From assembly GCF_004027225.2 (NCBI RefSeq), contig NC_044282.2, positions 73,914,287 to 73,978,286 on the forward strand: a stretch of DNA of 64,000 nt, given 5' to 3'. This DNA is from Strigops habroptila. Lineage: Eukaryota > Chordata > Aves > Psittaciformes > Psittacidae. Below the pieces are notes generated by a model that worked only from the letters and a program-made list of their open reading frames with translations, was not told the DNA's origin and did no database searches. Shown in pieces: positions 12,653-24,022 of this stretch; within the stretch, counting starts at the first letter, position 1, and the number at the start of each line of letters is the position of its first letter. The translations under genes and the position numbers were made by a program.

Positions 12653-13444
12653 ATGACATGATAAACTACCTCTAAACCTGCTACTACATATTGCTGCGTT
12701 CTCCTAAGACAAGTATATAAATAAAAAGCAAAAACATTCCCAAATACATTGATGCGATAGTACCAATACCACATGCTCATCCCTGAGGGGAGGAATCCCA
12801 CATCCATTATCTTAATGACATATCAACGTGATCATATAACACTGTAAAGTTCCTACAACATGAATTACGAATCAAAACCATGAACCAAAATTATACACAG
12901 ATTATTAAAGAGCCCAAAATGAAATTTGTCATCTTTCCACTGTTTTTACAGGCAAAATGATGCCGTGGCGAATGTTTCATGTAAAACACCCACAGTGCAT
13001 AAAGCTGCAGCAAAACAGTGAGCTACAAACAGGAAGGAACTGCAATAAGAATGCAAAAGAAAGAAACATTACAATTAGTTTATCACAAATCCACTTTTAA
13101 CATGGACTAGATGAACCTAAGAAAAAGTAAAACCAGAAAGGAAATAACCAACTCTTTTAAAAGTATAATAATATATCAATAGCCAAATCATACATAGATT
13201 ATAAAAGTCAAAAGGAAAGGGAGCATTTCAGTGCCAGCAGCAGAGCTTTGAATCCCTGGGGAACAAAGAGACAAGGCAGAATCCAGGTATATATTTGGGA
13301 TTTACAAAACTGAATTGATCATGTCAAGGTTAGCATTTTAGAAGTGGCATCGCTTACATCGCGAGGACTTTTATGGATTACTATTAAATATGTATTAGTT
13401 AGAAACTGCTTTTGTATCCATAATTTTCAAAGGAATAGAGCAGG

Positions 13445-13500
13445 CAGGAAAGTTCACAGGTGCCATTGCTCAGATGGGGAAACTGAGGCTGCCAGACTTC
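13445..13500 (+). repeat. MIR-like ancient SINE core
   Basis: The phrase 'cagatggggaaactgaggct' matches the core shared by MIR/CORE-SINE elements (consensus 'gatgaggaaactgaggc'). Flanks are too diverged to set boundaries. It is an old neutral insertion. Confidence 0.45.
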
Positions 13501-15394
13501 AGCATGCTTGCCAGATTTATCCTTCCAAAGGATGAATTCAGGCCAGCTGAGTCATACAGTCCTTCATCCCACGTACATTGTCACACACAGACTTTAGTGA
13601 TCAATACTAATCAACATGTTAAAATCAGTGTTCCAAATAAACCAGTAATTGTATTACAGAAACAGTCACTGACTTAATTTCCATATAACATCTTCAAGGG
13701 CTTCTTGTCAACATTTAAACAAAAATTACTTTGCATTTTCAGGTGTTTCCAGGCTCAATGTGGGATAAAAAATGAAACACCTTCAACTTAGACTGCACTT
13801 TGCTCCAGCCACAGCTTTTCTGTCTCACTAAGGTAGTGGTAAGAGTTTTAGGAGTCTTTAAAAACCTGCGGATTTATATTTTCCTGAGCTTTCAAGACAA
13901 GGGTATATTTAATAAAAGGAAATGTTATTTTACAAATCTGTTTTGCAGCCACAAATAGGAGCAATAGTATATTTAAGCTTTCATGGGACCTCCTGAGTAT
14001 GGGCATATATATAAAACTGACCAATTGCACTTAGACGTAATTAGAGTGATTACAGTGCTCTGGATTGCACGGCAGGAGGGATCAGTAAATCTTCTTGCCT
14101 GATCTCCTGGGTGCCACAGAACACTCACTTTTCTGCAGCAACTCCTATACTTACCCTCAGACCTTTGGTTAAAGCATACCTCAATTCCATTTGTAGATGG
14201 CACAGTGGAGTTTCCAGTAGGTGACACTGAACTCAGGATAGGAAAACTCAGTGCAAGTTTCGCAAGTGAGGCTGTGCCCATGGTTATTCAGGAAGCCAGA
14301 CTAGATAACCATCATCATTCCATAAGTATAATCCCTGGTCTGCAAAGCAAACCTGTGTGGGACACGCACACCTCCATGCACAAGCACACGGGTTGGTCAT
14401 ATACAACTTGCAAGAGGAAACAAACACATCGTGATATGTGAAATAATTACTTATATATCCCTAGGGATACCACCTGCACATAGGGAATAATCCCATAACC
14501 ACTGGCAGGGTGGGGAAGATCGCCAAGGCCCCACATGAGGATGCACAAGGCAATTTTTCCTTTCAACCACCCTGAATGATGGATCAGGCCATGGAAAAGC
14601 TTGTATCAGAGCAGCTGTGTGGCAAGGCTCTTCCCTCTCTTTCACCACTGTCTCCATCAGAGGGACAGTCACAGGTAGTTACAATTATTTTTAAAGTCTC
14701 TTCATTGCTCAGGAAAAAACCACACTATTTTTAGCAACGACCTCCCTCTGTTTTCTTCTGGATCTGCTCCTTTAAAACACGTTCCTGCTCTTTAGATTTC
14801 TTGCTGTGCAGAAGGGGATCGCGCTAACAATGGGGTTTTATAACAACAACTATTTCTTTCTTGCAGGAATTCCAAATGGCCAAATGAGTAAGGAAAAGCA
14901 GGCTCCTGAGGCTGGCTTGTTCTTCTTCCTGCATCTGATTCTGCTGAGCGATGCAAGTGGGAGCTCTGCATTCCCCAGACAGGCAGGATCAAACCCATCT
15001 GCTCCACTCCGGGAAACAGCGGGGTCTCCTGCCTGGCTGGGAATGGGGAAGGTAGGGCAGTCTGTTTAGCTGACAGCTCGCTTTCCATTTTGAATATACC
15101 AGTATCATTTATATCTATTTTTGCCTGCTGCAATACCTCCTAGCAAACTCGAGGCTGAGCTTTCACATCATATCGAACTAAATTCTGTGTATTTCTTATC
15201 AATCCATTTCAGCAACCAACGTATCAGCCATTGTTCAAATATTTCACTTACACCAACCAGCTATTACAGGTTATCAAGAGCATGTTGTTAAAGATTCCAC
15301 TCAGGGAAGTGTCTTTGCCAATGGGTATTTTAAGAGAACTACAAAAGGCTTTTCCTGATAATTATGCATGATCTCTTGACAAAATTACTTTATT

Positions 15395-15426
15395 TTGCCT
15401 AGAAAATAGCTTTATTTTCTAGGCAA
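15395..15426. repeat. Perfect inverted repeat, 14-bp arms
   Basis: The arms ttgcctagaaaata and tattttctaggcaa are exact reverse complements with a 4-base loop (gctt). It lies deep in an intron with no other feature within about 1 kb. Confidence 0.8.
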
Positions 15427-16922
15427 CAGCAGGTGAAGTATAAGGGAGATGCACACAGGACCTTGAGGACTGCTAATGCAGGCTCCTCACCAGCCAGGAA
15501 TGCTGGTGGTTCATCCTATGTCCTCTCCTGTACAAGAACAAGACCAGTGCACTCATGGGCAGAGTGCTACTGACGGGGACATGGGCAGAGGTGGCTGTTA
15601 CAGAGGGGACCTGCAGTTGCGTGCACATGGAGAGGAGCTCAAGCACTCTGCTGCTGCTGCTTCCCCCTTTGGAATGCCAGGAAACCAGGCGAGGTGGCTG
15701 CGGTGAAGCACTGCTGTGCCCAGGTTTTCTGTTACAGGAAGGGATCTGATTGCTGTAATCTGTGTACAGATCACTTCTATAAACCTATTTCCTCAAGCTT
15801 CACGGAGGAGAAGTCAATGTCACCCAGGGATGTGGCAGATAATCACTCTGTGCATAAACTCAGGCAAGTCAACAGCACTCCAGAGCTCTTGCTGTGCACT
15901 GAGCATCTCCACGAAGCCCCCAAACAGAGCAAATGTCTACAAAAGTCCCTTCCAGTTCTCCCCTGAAGGAGTGCAGACCTGCCCCCTCCAAGGAACCAGT
16001 ATGTCCCTGCAGTATGTGTATAGGAGGGGAGTAACACCCTCTTAACCAAATGAGTATCACAGCAGTTTAGCTAATGGGTGAAGTCCAGGAGAAGATGTGT
16101 GCAAAGCACCAGGGAACAGTCACATTAGAGCCAGCACTAGGAGGCAGGAACAGAGAGTCCCTGCTCTCTGCTCAGCTCACCATCAGTTTTTGATCCTCTT
16201 TGGAGGAGCACAGACACAGCTGATGCCCCTGCTGTGATGGGACAGAGAATTCAGCCACTGGTTGACTCAGATCAGCTGATAAACCATTGCATCTTTAATG
16301 GCTTTCTAAGTTTCATTAACTGCATGGTTTCACTGTTGACATCAGTAAGAACTCACAGATTCCCCCCTCTTTTGCTTGTGGCAATTGCTGTTTATCAAGG
16401 CAACACAGGTCTGTGCAATCCAACCCTGACTTCAGAGTAAATCACATCTGCTCTCAAAGACGTTTCAACACTGACCTTGGGATCATGATGCACGGTCTTC
16501 AGCCCAAGTTAGTTCTATTATCAATACACCATGCGCATTGGCTTTATCTTTGCATTAAAGTACTTCTCTCTGCATGGGTTATAGGAATCCATTATATTCC
16601 ACTGGAGAACAAACAGGCATCCTAGGTGAAGTAGAAAGACTTCCTCGTTTGGAAAACCACCAGTTTCAGGTTCAAAATAAAACTGTACACGTGTAAGTAG
16701 TTTGGAGAGCAGCTACAACCAGCATTGACCGCACTGGAAGGGCCAGATCCCTGCCCCAAGAAACACACAGTCCACAGATGCAATGAGTGACAAACAGAAC
16801 AACAAGCTCACTCATGACAGTAACATCCCAGTGGTGTCCACAGGAATGTTGCCAAGACAAATACAACACGTGTTGGAGAACAGACAGGACGTTTGGCATG
16901 GACTGTACCGGAGGAGCGTTAC

Positions 16923-16988
16923 CTTCAGAGCATTTACCACTGAGTCAGACTGCTGAGAGGCTGAGCCATGTCCACTGATGCTAGCTGG
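16923..16988 (-). CDS. Coding exon, Ser-rich segment (unidentified split gene)
   Basis: A 66-base open segment of 22 codons, phase 0 to phase 0, ends at donor AAG|GTAACG. The peptide begins PASISGHGS and continues SASQQSDSVVNALK. It is a Ser/Gln-rich linker running into a short amphipathic helix (VVNALK). The acceptor ('gctctgcaaacgag') has a weak pyrimidine tract. Alternative AGs at 'gccagctag' or 'ggggag' would change the entry phase. Composition and phase agree with the exon at 22094-22147 upstream and the terminal exon downstream. It is probably a real exon, but the exact 5' edge is uncertain. Confidence 0.5.
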
Positions 16989-17312
16989 CTCGTTTGCAGA
17001 GCAGTAGCTCCCCTCCGCCCCTCCTGGCATCCTAATGGGATCCTTCGCAAGAAATTAAACACTATTTAATAAAGAAAAGGGTTGGCAACTAATTACAACA
17101 GATGTCAGTTAGTCACTGTTCTTTTTTAAAAGGCTGAGAAGCACTGAAGGCATGTTTCACTCCAAAGTCTCCCTCTTTCTGTGCCACAGCCACCAAGATC
17201 CACGTGAGGTATCTCAAGTGCTACTGTTGAGTGTCACCCAAACACTCTCAAAAGGCCCTCAAAAGGCTCAAAGGCAAAAATCAGGATATAGGAATAAAAT
17301 TTCTTATCACAG

Positions 17313-17555
17313 ATTAGTTTGGGTTGGAAGGGAGCTTAAAGCTCATCCAGTCCCAACCCCTCTGCCATGGGCAGGGACACCTTCCACTAGAGCAGGTTGC
17401 TCCAAGCCCCTGTGTCCAACCTGGCCTTGAACACTGCCAGGGATGGGGCAGCCACAGCTTCTCTGGGAAAAGTCTGTGCCAGCGCCTCAGCACCCTCACA
17501 GGGAAGAACTTCTTCCTTATATCCAACCTAAATCTCCCTTTCTTAAGTTTGAATC
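17313..17555 (-). mobile_element. CR1 LINE 3' fragment, antisense
   Basis: It starts at 'gtttgggttggaagggagct' and extends through 'cagcaccctcacagggaaga' into 'ttccttatatccaacctaaa', a CR1 block not kept in most other copies here. There is no terminal octamer. The break at the 5' side of the element lies near 17555. Confidence 0.9.
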
Positions 17556-18316
17556 TCCCCTGTTTGAGATGTCAGTTTATACCCAACGGTGACAACCTCA
17601 CAGGCTTCTTCCTCCCAGTGAACACCTGAAGGGTTCTTCAGGACGCTGGCAAACAAACACAAGCTACAGAAACTCTTAGAGCTCAGTCATCTCAAACTTT
17701 GCAGGATGTAAAGCATCTCCTGGAGCGACTGCAGTGCCGAAGTAACCTGAGCAAGCAGCCTGCTTCAGAGGAGTGCTAAAAATACCCCTGCTGCATGCAT
17801 GGACAGCAATGTGATAGCTGCAGTGAGAGGGATGCTTCTGAGGTGCCTTCAGCTTGACCTGCTCTTCACTGTCATTCTTCACGCACAACTTTGTTTTATA
17901 ACAAAGAGAAACATAAAGAAGAAAAACATTTCAAAGATTGAGAGATGAAAAGTTCCTTTCTTACAAAGCAAGAACCACTGTAGGAAACGTTAAGAAATAA
18001 TGTAGCAGTAATTCCTGCTGGAGTGTGTGGGAAATGCATTTCTGAAGGAAAAATAATGACAGTGGGAAGAGCCTCTGATCAGAATCAGTGCCCTGATGTG
18101 CACTAACGTGTCCCGCTGAGCAAGCACGAAGCACGTTGCAGTCTTTGGGGGAAGTCTATAATCTAAACAATAGGAAAGACGAAGGTGGCTGTGGGAGAAA
18201 AAGGGCACAGAGATGGCATGAGCTGAGCTTCACAGATCCAGTCTGCCTGCAAATGCGTAACTGGGAAGAACCCCAGCCCAAAGCAGGTTTATCTGCTGTG
18301 CATGGCTTCCTCAGGA

Positions 18317-18401
18317 CCCTGCCCATGGCAGGGCGGTGGAACTGGATGATCTTAAGGTCCATTCCAACCCAAACCATTCTATGATTCTATGATTCTGTGA
18401 T
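18317..18401 (+). mobile_element. CR1 LINE 3' end, sense
   Basis: A short sense 3' end: 'ccatggcaggg', 'ggaactggatgatcttaagg', 'ttccaacccaaaccattcta', then three terminal octamers (attctatg, attctatg, attctgtg). It is strongly 5'-truncated and lies tail-to-tail with the antisense copy at 18472. Confidence 0.9.
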
Positions 18402-18471
18402 ATGCCCAGGCCTTTGCAACCAACACTGCCAACAGGGCACATCGCAGAGAGAACCCTTGCAACTACTGAAC

Positions 18472-18800
18472 ATGGAATCATGGAATCAACAAGGTTGGAA
18501 AATACCTTTAAGGTCATCAAGTCCAATCGTTCCCCAGCACTGCCAAGGCCACCACTAACCCATGGCACTGAGGCCTCGGCTACACGGGGTGTGAACACTT
18601 GCAGGGACGGTGACTCCAGCACTGCCCTGGGCAGCCTGTTGCAATGCCTGAGCACCCTCTGGGGAAGGAATTGTTCCTCATCTCCATCTAACCCTCCCCT
18701 GGTGCAGCTTGAGGCCGTTTCCTCTTGTCCCATCCCTTGTTCCTTGGGAGCAGAGACCAGCCCCCTCCTGGCTCCATCCTCCTGTCAGGCAGTTGGAGAG
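18472..18800 (-). mobile_element. CR1 LINE 3' fragment, antisense, second subfamily
   Basis: It begins with 'ggaatcatggaatcaacaag' and 'gttggaaaatacctttaagg'. It continues through 'ctacacggggtgtgaacact', 'ctctggggaaggaattgttc' and 'gaggccgtttcctcttgtcc'. It matches the copies at 34550 and 50965 in the opposite orientation and is a different CR1 subfamily from its neighbour at 18317. Confidence 0.9.
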
Positions 18801-20309
18801 AGATGTTAGACTCGCTCCCAGCAAGTGTCTGCAGGACTGAACCTCACAGATTCAAGAAAAACCCTGAAAAAATGTAATAAAATGAGACTGCTGCATATGT
18901 TAAGCCCATGGAAAAGGTACCTTAAGTCTGCATTTAATACAGAAACTCATCTTCCCGTGACGCCCTCCTGCCAAGCCGTGGATGCAGTGTGAACCACAAG
19001 AGTGGGGACTAATGGGTCTCATAACCAGGCCGACAATAGCAGCACACACTTAGGGCAGCGTGCAGTGTATCATCCTTCACTTCTCCCCAGCAATGACTAT
19101 TATCAATTTGCTGTGATGTATGGAGGGAGTTTTAAGACTTATTTTTCTTTGGGAAGGATTTATAGATCTGTTAGTGACTGCGCAGACTTAATGCTATACT
19201 TTGGGAAAGGAAATGAAAGGGGGAAGGAAAAGGGGTAATAAAGCAGATTGGAGCAATTCTGGGTTAGGATAAATTCCCTCAGTCAGCTTTGGGTTTTTTA
19301 TAAGGCAGAGTATTCTGTTTCTTTACTGACTCCAGAGCCAGCAAAGGTTTTGGTCAGTTCTGAATGATAAAATACAAATATTGCTACGAAAAGGCTGGGA
19401 ATATTAGTGCAGATTGTACATCTAAAGCCTCCTGAATATGAGAAAATGCAAAACTCTTGCGAATTGTGCTGCTCTCAGCGTTCAGGCCTCCTCCCCTCCA
19501 GGCGTCCTCACAGCCTCTTCTGTGCCATGTGCATCTCATGAGAATGAGAAACTTGTTGTGAACACAGTGCTTTAAGCAGGCAGTGTCTCAACACGTGTTG
19601 GTAGGACGCTGAAAATTTGTATTTCCCTGTGGACATCCTTCTCCCTCTGTCCTTGGTAAAAGACATCTGCTTTTTGTTAACAATAAGGCATGTTTTGCAG
19701 CCCTGAAGCCCCATTCTCCAGCTCAGAGACTTCTCATCTCAGGTGAAGCCACTCCCCAAAGGCAGGACAGCTTTGGGGTTGGGGATGGGACCAGTCTGAA
19801 TGTGGGTCTCTTATTCTTCAAGTCCTGTGAGCCTGAAGGCAGCCCAGTGCTACTGACTGCGTTATGAATTTCTGAGGCAGCGAAGCAAAACAAGAGGAAA
19901 AGGCACTTTGCCAAAGCGGAGCTGTCTGAAAACAAGGTGCCTTAGGAGATCAGAAGTGTGCTTTTCAGACTATCACCACAGCTCCTGCTTGCCAGTGGGG
20001 AGCATGGCAATGTTTAACCTTCCACCAAAACCTGACCTGAATTTCCTCATACTGAGTCCCTTCTCTGCTGCTGCCCAACCCAGATTTCAGCTGGATTCTG
20101 AGTAGACCTTGAGGATGGAGGAGAAATCCTGTTCCCTTCCTCCTCTTCTCCAGCTCCAAACACAGCACTTGCATTCAGCCACTCAAAATAGGCATCCCAT
20201 CTGTCCACATGTTTTGGATAGATCTTTTCACTTATTATCTAGTAACAAAACTGTGCAAGTGGAACCATATCAGACAGAAGGGATGAAGTCATGGCTGCAT
20301 AGCACTGAA

Positions 20310-20558
20310 ATCATAGAATCCCAGAGTGGTTTGGGTTGGAAGGGACCTTAAAGCTCATCCAGTTCCAACCCTCTGCCATGGGCAGGGACACCTTCCACTA
20401 GAGCAGGTTGCTCCAAGCCCCTGTGTCCAACCTGGCCTTGAACACTGCCAGGGATGGGGCAGCCACAGCTTCTCTGGGAAAAGTCTGTGCCAGCACCTCA
20501 GCACCCTCACAGGGAAGAGCTTCTGCCTCAGAGCTCATCTCACTCTCCCCTCAGAGAG
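20310..20558 (-). mobile_element. CR1 LINE 3' fragment, antisense
   Basis: One terminal octamer ('tcatagaatcccagagtggt') is followed by 'ttgggttggaagggacctta' and then near-consensus sequence to 'gcctcagagctcatctcact'. Few differences separate it from the copies at 38871 and 54378. Confidence 0.92.
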
Positions 20559-20587
20559 CTATTAACTCCTATTAACTTCATGCCTTA

Positions 20588-20622
20588 CTTATTAAATAAA
20601 TTTATTACATAAATTTAATAAG
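20588..20622. repeat. A+T-rich inverted repeat
   Basis: Arms cttattaaat and atttaataag are exact reverse complements separated by 15 bases of A+T. It is next to the truncated end of a CR1 copy. Confidence 0.65.
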
Positions 20623-22093
20623 GTATTTACATAATTTTCTGAAATAAACCATTGTCTGATCCTGCATTAACTTCTTAACACTTGCAGGACACGTCACCTC
20701 ACGCTGCAAATCTGATCTGCAAACTGGTAAGACTGTCTCAAGTCCTATTTTCTTCCCAATAGCTATAAAAAGCTAAAGCAGAATTTCATGTTTGCTTTCA
20801 TTTTCTGGCTGCCCAGCTAGCAAATCTGCATTAACTGTGTATATTAATCTGTATTAACTTTAACATATTGAGTAATTTTGAATAAATGGTGCTGCACAAC
20901 ATCAGCATCTGAGAAATAATGCACTTTTCTGCTCATCCTACACTGCCAGCCTTCCCCTCTGGCCCTGCCCAGCCCTTGTGCCCAGGCTATAGCATGGTTT
21001 GCATGTTGCCTCCTCTAACGTGTGCTCTGTGTAGGTTATACTGCTGCAGAAAGCACGTTGCCTGAGGCAGGTAGAACCCACATAATATCCCATGTACTTC
21101 CTCTCACAAAGAGAAGAGAGGGCAATCACTAAATGTGTAGCTCCATTTTCTGTTGGAAGTAAATGTACACAATATCTAATGCCAACACGTGACTCCAGTG
21201 AATAGAGTGCACAGGAAATCTGACTCAGCCCCATAATATCACGTAACAAAAAATGAGATGAATGGAAATTTAGTATCTCCCTCACACTGACTGCAAAATG
21301 TGAGGGATACTCAGGCCATCCTCCCATAGAGGCAGAGGCAAACCCTGCACTGTGCCCTGGTCATGGTCAGAATAAAGACCCCTGCGTAGAACAGGGTATT
21401 TGATGGAGAGAACTAATGAGCTTTTCTACTTGAGCCAGTAGAAAACAGCATTTTCCAGCCCTTACTGTTGACAAGGGCAGTCATGAATGAAAACCATGTA
21501 GTGCAGAGCACACTGTGCAGCTCCAGTGGGTGATGGTTCATCTGCCAGCCCCTCTGGAGGAAGCATTCCGCTTGCTGCCTGACTCCCAACCTCCCCACGG
21601 CAGCAGGGATAGCTGAGGAGGGAGAACCACAGTCCCTTGTGCCCCAAGGACACTTGCAGTCGCCTCCCCAAAGCTTCTGAGAGAACACGATTTTCCTGTC
21701 CACTGGGCACTGCTCTGTTCACTTACCGTCGGAGACCTACTTCAAACGCCCCAGACCTCATCCTCCAGCAGCCTTTTATCCCAGAGGCAAGTGGTTTACT
21801 GGGAAGCATATCCTTCCTGCTGGGTAACTGCCACACCAGTTCAATCACTACCTCATGTTCAAAGCTTGCTTCTGATTTCCCCAGCCCTCACTTTCCCCCT
21901 TAGCTCAAAGAAAAACACGGGCTGTGTTTGTCACCTTGTTTCAAGCAGGCAGGAGAAAGGAAATCAAAAAGCACTAAACTGCAGCGTGTTGCTCTGCTGG
22001 ATTAATAACACACTGCACGAAACTGCAACAATTGTTTTAGGGAACATTCCTGTCGACTAAAATACCCACTTTTACAATGCTGCAGTTACTCAC

Positions 22094-22147
22094 CATGTAA
22101 CTCCTGTTCTCAAAGACCTCAGGAGGAACCTCTACTTGTGCATATTG
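22094..22147 (-). CDS. Coding exon, phase 0 to phase 0 (unidentified split gene)
   Basis: The minus strand has acceptor 'tggattttggcag', an 18-codon open segment and a strong donor ACATG|GTGAGT. The peptide is QYAQVEVPPEVFENRSYM, with a Pro-Pro turn followed by a Glu-Val-Phe-Glu-Asn stretch. It directly continues the phase-0 exit of the zipper exon at 28093-28169, so zipper and tail are separated by a short, probably unstructured linker. The other two reading phases are less protein-like. The function of this segment is unknown. Confidence 0.68.
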
Positions 22148-22232
22148 CTGCCAAAATCCACATAGCATCATGGCTCATTTGAAGCACACTCAGATTCCTG
22201 AGTGGCCAAAACCATTGCTGGCTACACACCTT

Positions 22233-22335
22233 CATGGAATCACAGAATGGTTTGTGTTGGAAGGGACCTTAAAGCTCATCCAGTTCCAACCCCCTGTCAC
22301 GGGCAGGGACACCTTCCACTAGAGCAGGTTGCTTC
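22233..22335 (-). mobile_element. CR1 LINE 3' end, antisense, short
   Basis: Terminal repeats 'catggaatcacagaatggtt' and the 3' body continue as far as 'ccactagagcaggttgct', where the copy stops abruptly. Only about 100 bases remain. Confidence 0.9.
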
Positions 22336-24022
22336 AGAAACAACCATGTTCAGCAGGCCCTTCATAAACCTCTTTTGCTGGTGAATGTGTAAAAGGAAAA
22401 GGTCCTGGGCTGTAGCACCTCCAAAACTTGGAGGCCACAGATATAGACCACCACTATTTAATATCTGGAAGATTCAGTTTCTACTAGACTCAACTCTACT
22501 AGGACTTCACGAGAAAATCATGAGTACAAAGTAACTCCAGACCTTGGGAATTACTCTGGGAACAAAAAACCCCAAACCAAATCTGTTCTTCTCTCTGAAC
22601 TGCAACTCTTGCTGTAGCCAGGTTTTCCTTGAATTTGTATCTGGGTAACACCAAGCCCATAAGCTCTTCCCATTCAGTTAACCCAAGGTGAAAGCACTAT
22701 GTTTGGTGCACCCAGAGACAAACACCCTGGTCAGAACCTCAGCTGTTGTAACCTGAAGTCACTACATTAATGACCTATTAATTCAAACTGAGGAGGAGAG
22801 CACATGAAAGAACCTGGTGGGTGGATGCAGTGGATTTACTTTCAGCAAATATTTGATGACATGAGTAGATAACATGGGTTTGTTCAATGGGCTTTAATTA
22901 CATTTTGGTTGAAGGATTCCCTATTCTCCTACATGCTATGGAAGGGAGGAGACAAACAGTATTGGGCTGTGAATAACACAGATTGCACAAAAAAAATGCT
23001 AACCAAACAGTTCCCATCTTCTAATTAGATTTATAAGTAAACCCATGCCATGCACAGGGTAAATAGAACACGCAGAGCTCAGCAAAAAGGGTTTTGAAAG
23101 AATTGGAAAGGGGTTGAAATAAAACATGACAGTCTAAAGGAAGGGGGAAGAAAGAGGGAAATGGAAAGTGTTAGAAGTGCTTAAAAATAAACTAATGTGT
23201 GCTTAAGGGTCACGCCTGCCATTTCACACTGAAACATACTGGAAAAGACAAACAAGGGTGCAAACCCCCCAAAGAGTGTCTGAAGCAACAGTGGAAATGA
23301 AAGAGATACAACAAATAGAGATGGAAAAGGACCAAAAGACTGGTAAAGGAAAGACTGAGGAAACAGAGGCAGGAAAGCTCGTGTGGAAGGGAGCAGGAAG
23401 GCTCGGTTCAGCCTCATGGTGTTGGTGCTGCACGCTGTGGAAGCTCCAGCTCAGCTCTCTGCATCCAGCCCCAGTGTCCCATGCAATTTGCTCGCCTAGA
23501 AAGCAGCATCCTGGCAACACTTCCTTTCCCCTTCATTAAAAGGTAAAGCTAAATTACAAGGACAAAGATTTAGAAAGGGGAAATGTTTGACAATTCTCCA
23601 TCTCTGCCTCTTGCTCCCTCCTCCGATGAAACAAGCACTGAGGCAATTTAAATTGGGTGGTTTGCCAAGTAGATCTTTTGCAAATGCATTCACTGTCATT
23701 ACATGACAGATGTCCACATTTCCATAACATTCCAGCTGAGCTTATCAGCCCTGAAATACTACCCCTATGAAAACACAGGGAGATCTGCGCTTAATTGCCA
23801 TGTGGATGCCAGATCCCGATCTCGCTTCCCCCAGCAAGAGGCACGGGCAGCGGTTACGCACCGCACCAAGGCTCGAGGACTCTCCTGCTTCCAGTTATCT
23901 GAAGTTACTTGCTGATATGACACATCTGCCACACCCAGGAAGCTCCAGCTGGGATCTGAATCCATTTGCTTGATTATTGCTGAGTGGTTTTCATTGCAAT
24001 ATGCACAGACACTATGTTCTGC

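Larger units (their letters stand above)
9543..16922 (-). other. Last intron(s) of the minus-strand gene
   Basis: This region separates two phase-compatible exons. It contains the CR1 copy at 12200-12652, a MIR-like patch near 13450-13500 and the hairpin at 15395-15426. It also contains possible additional minus-strand exons with good splice signals at 11837-11905, 12106-12186 and about 14128-14196. No plus-strand gene is evident. Confidence 0.45.
16989..22093 (-). other. Intron of the minus-strand gene, CR1-rich
   Basis: Between two phase-0 junctions lie four CR1 pieces (17313, 18317, 18472, 20310) and the A+T hairpin at 20588-20622. A minus-strand donor at 21726 (GTAAGTG) has no phase-compatible acceptor and is set aside. 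Otherwise nothing recognisable. Confidence 0.5.

Noticed and set aside
12211..12675. Plus-strand frame of 154 codons
   Set aside because: It lies almost entirely within the antisense CR1 at 12200-12652.
17676..17888. Minus-strand frame beginning after a pyrimidine-rich tract (peptide LCVKNDSEEQ...)
   Set aside because: The acceptor is good but no credible donor keeps the phase, and the peptide runs into a stop without family resemblance.
21727..21770. Minus-strand exon ending at donor CGACG|GTAAGTG
   Set aside because: Only one phase is open and every available acceptor gives an entry phase incompatible with the phase-0 exit of exon 22094-22147.
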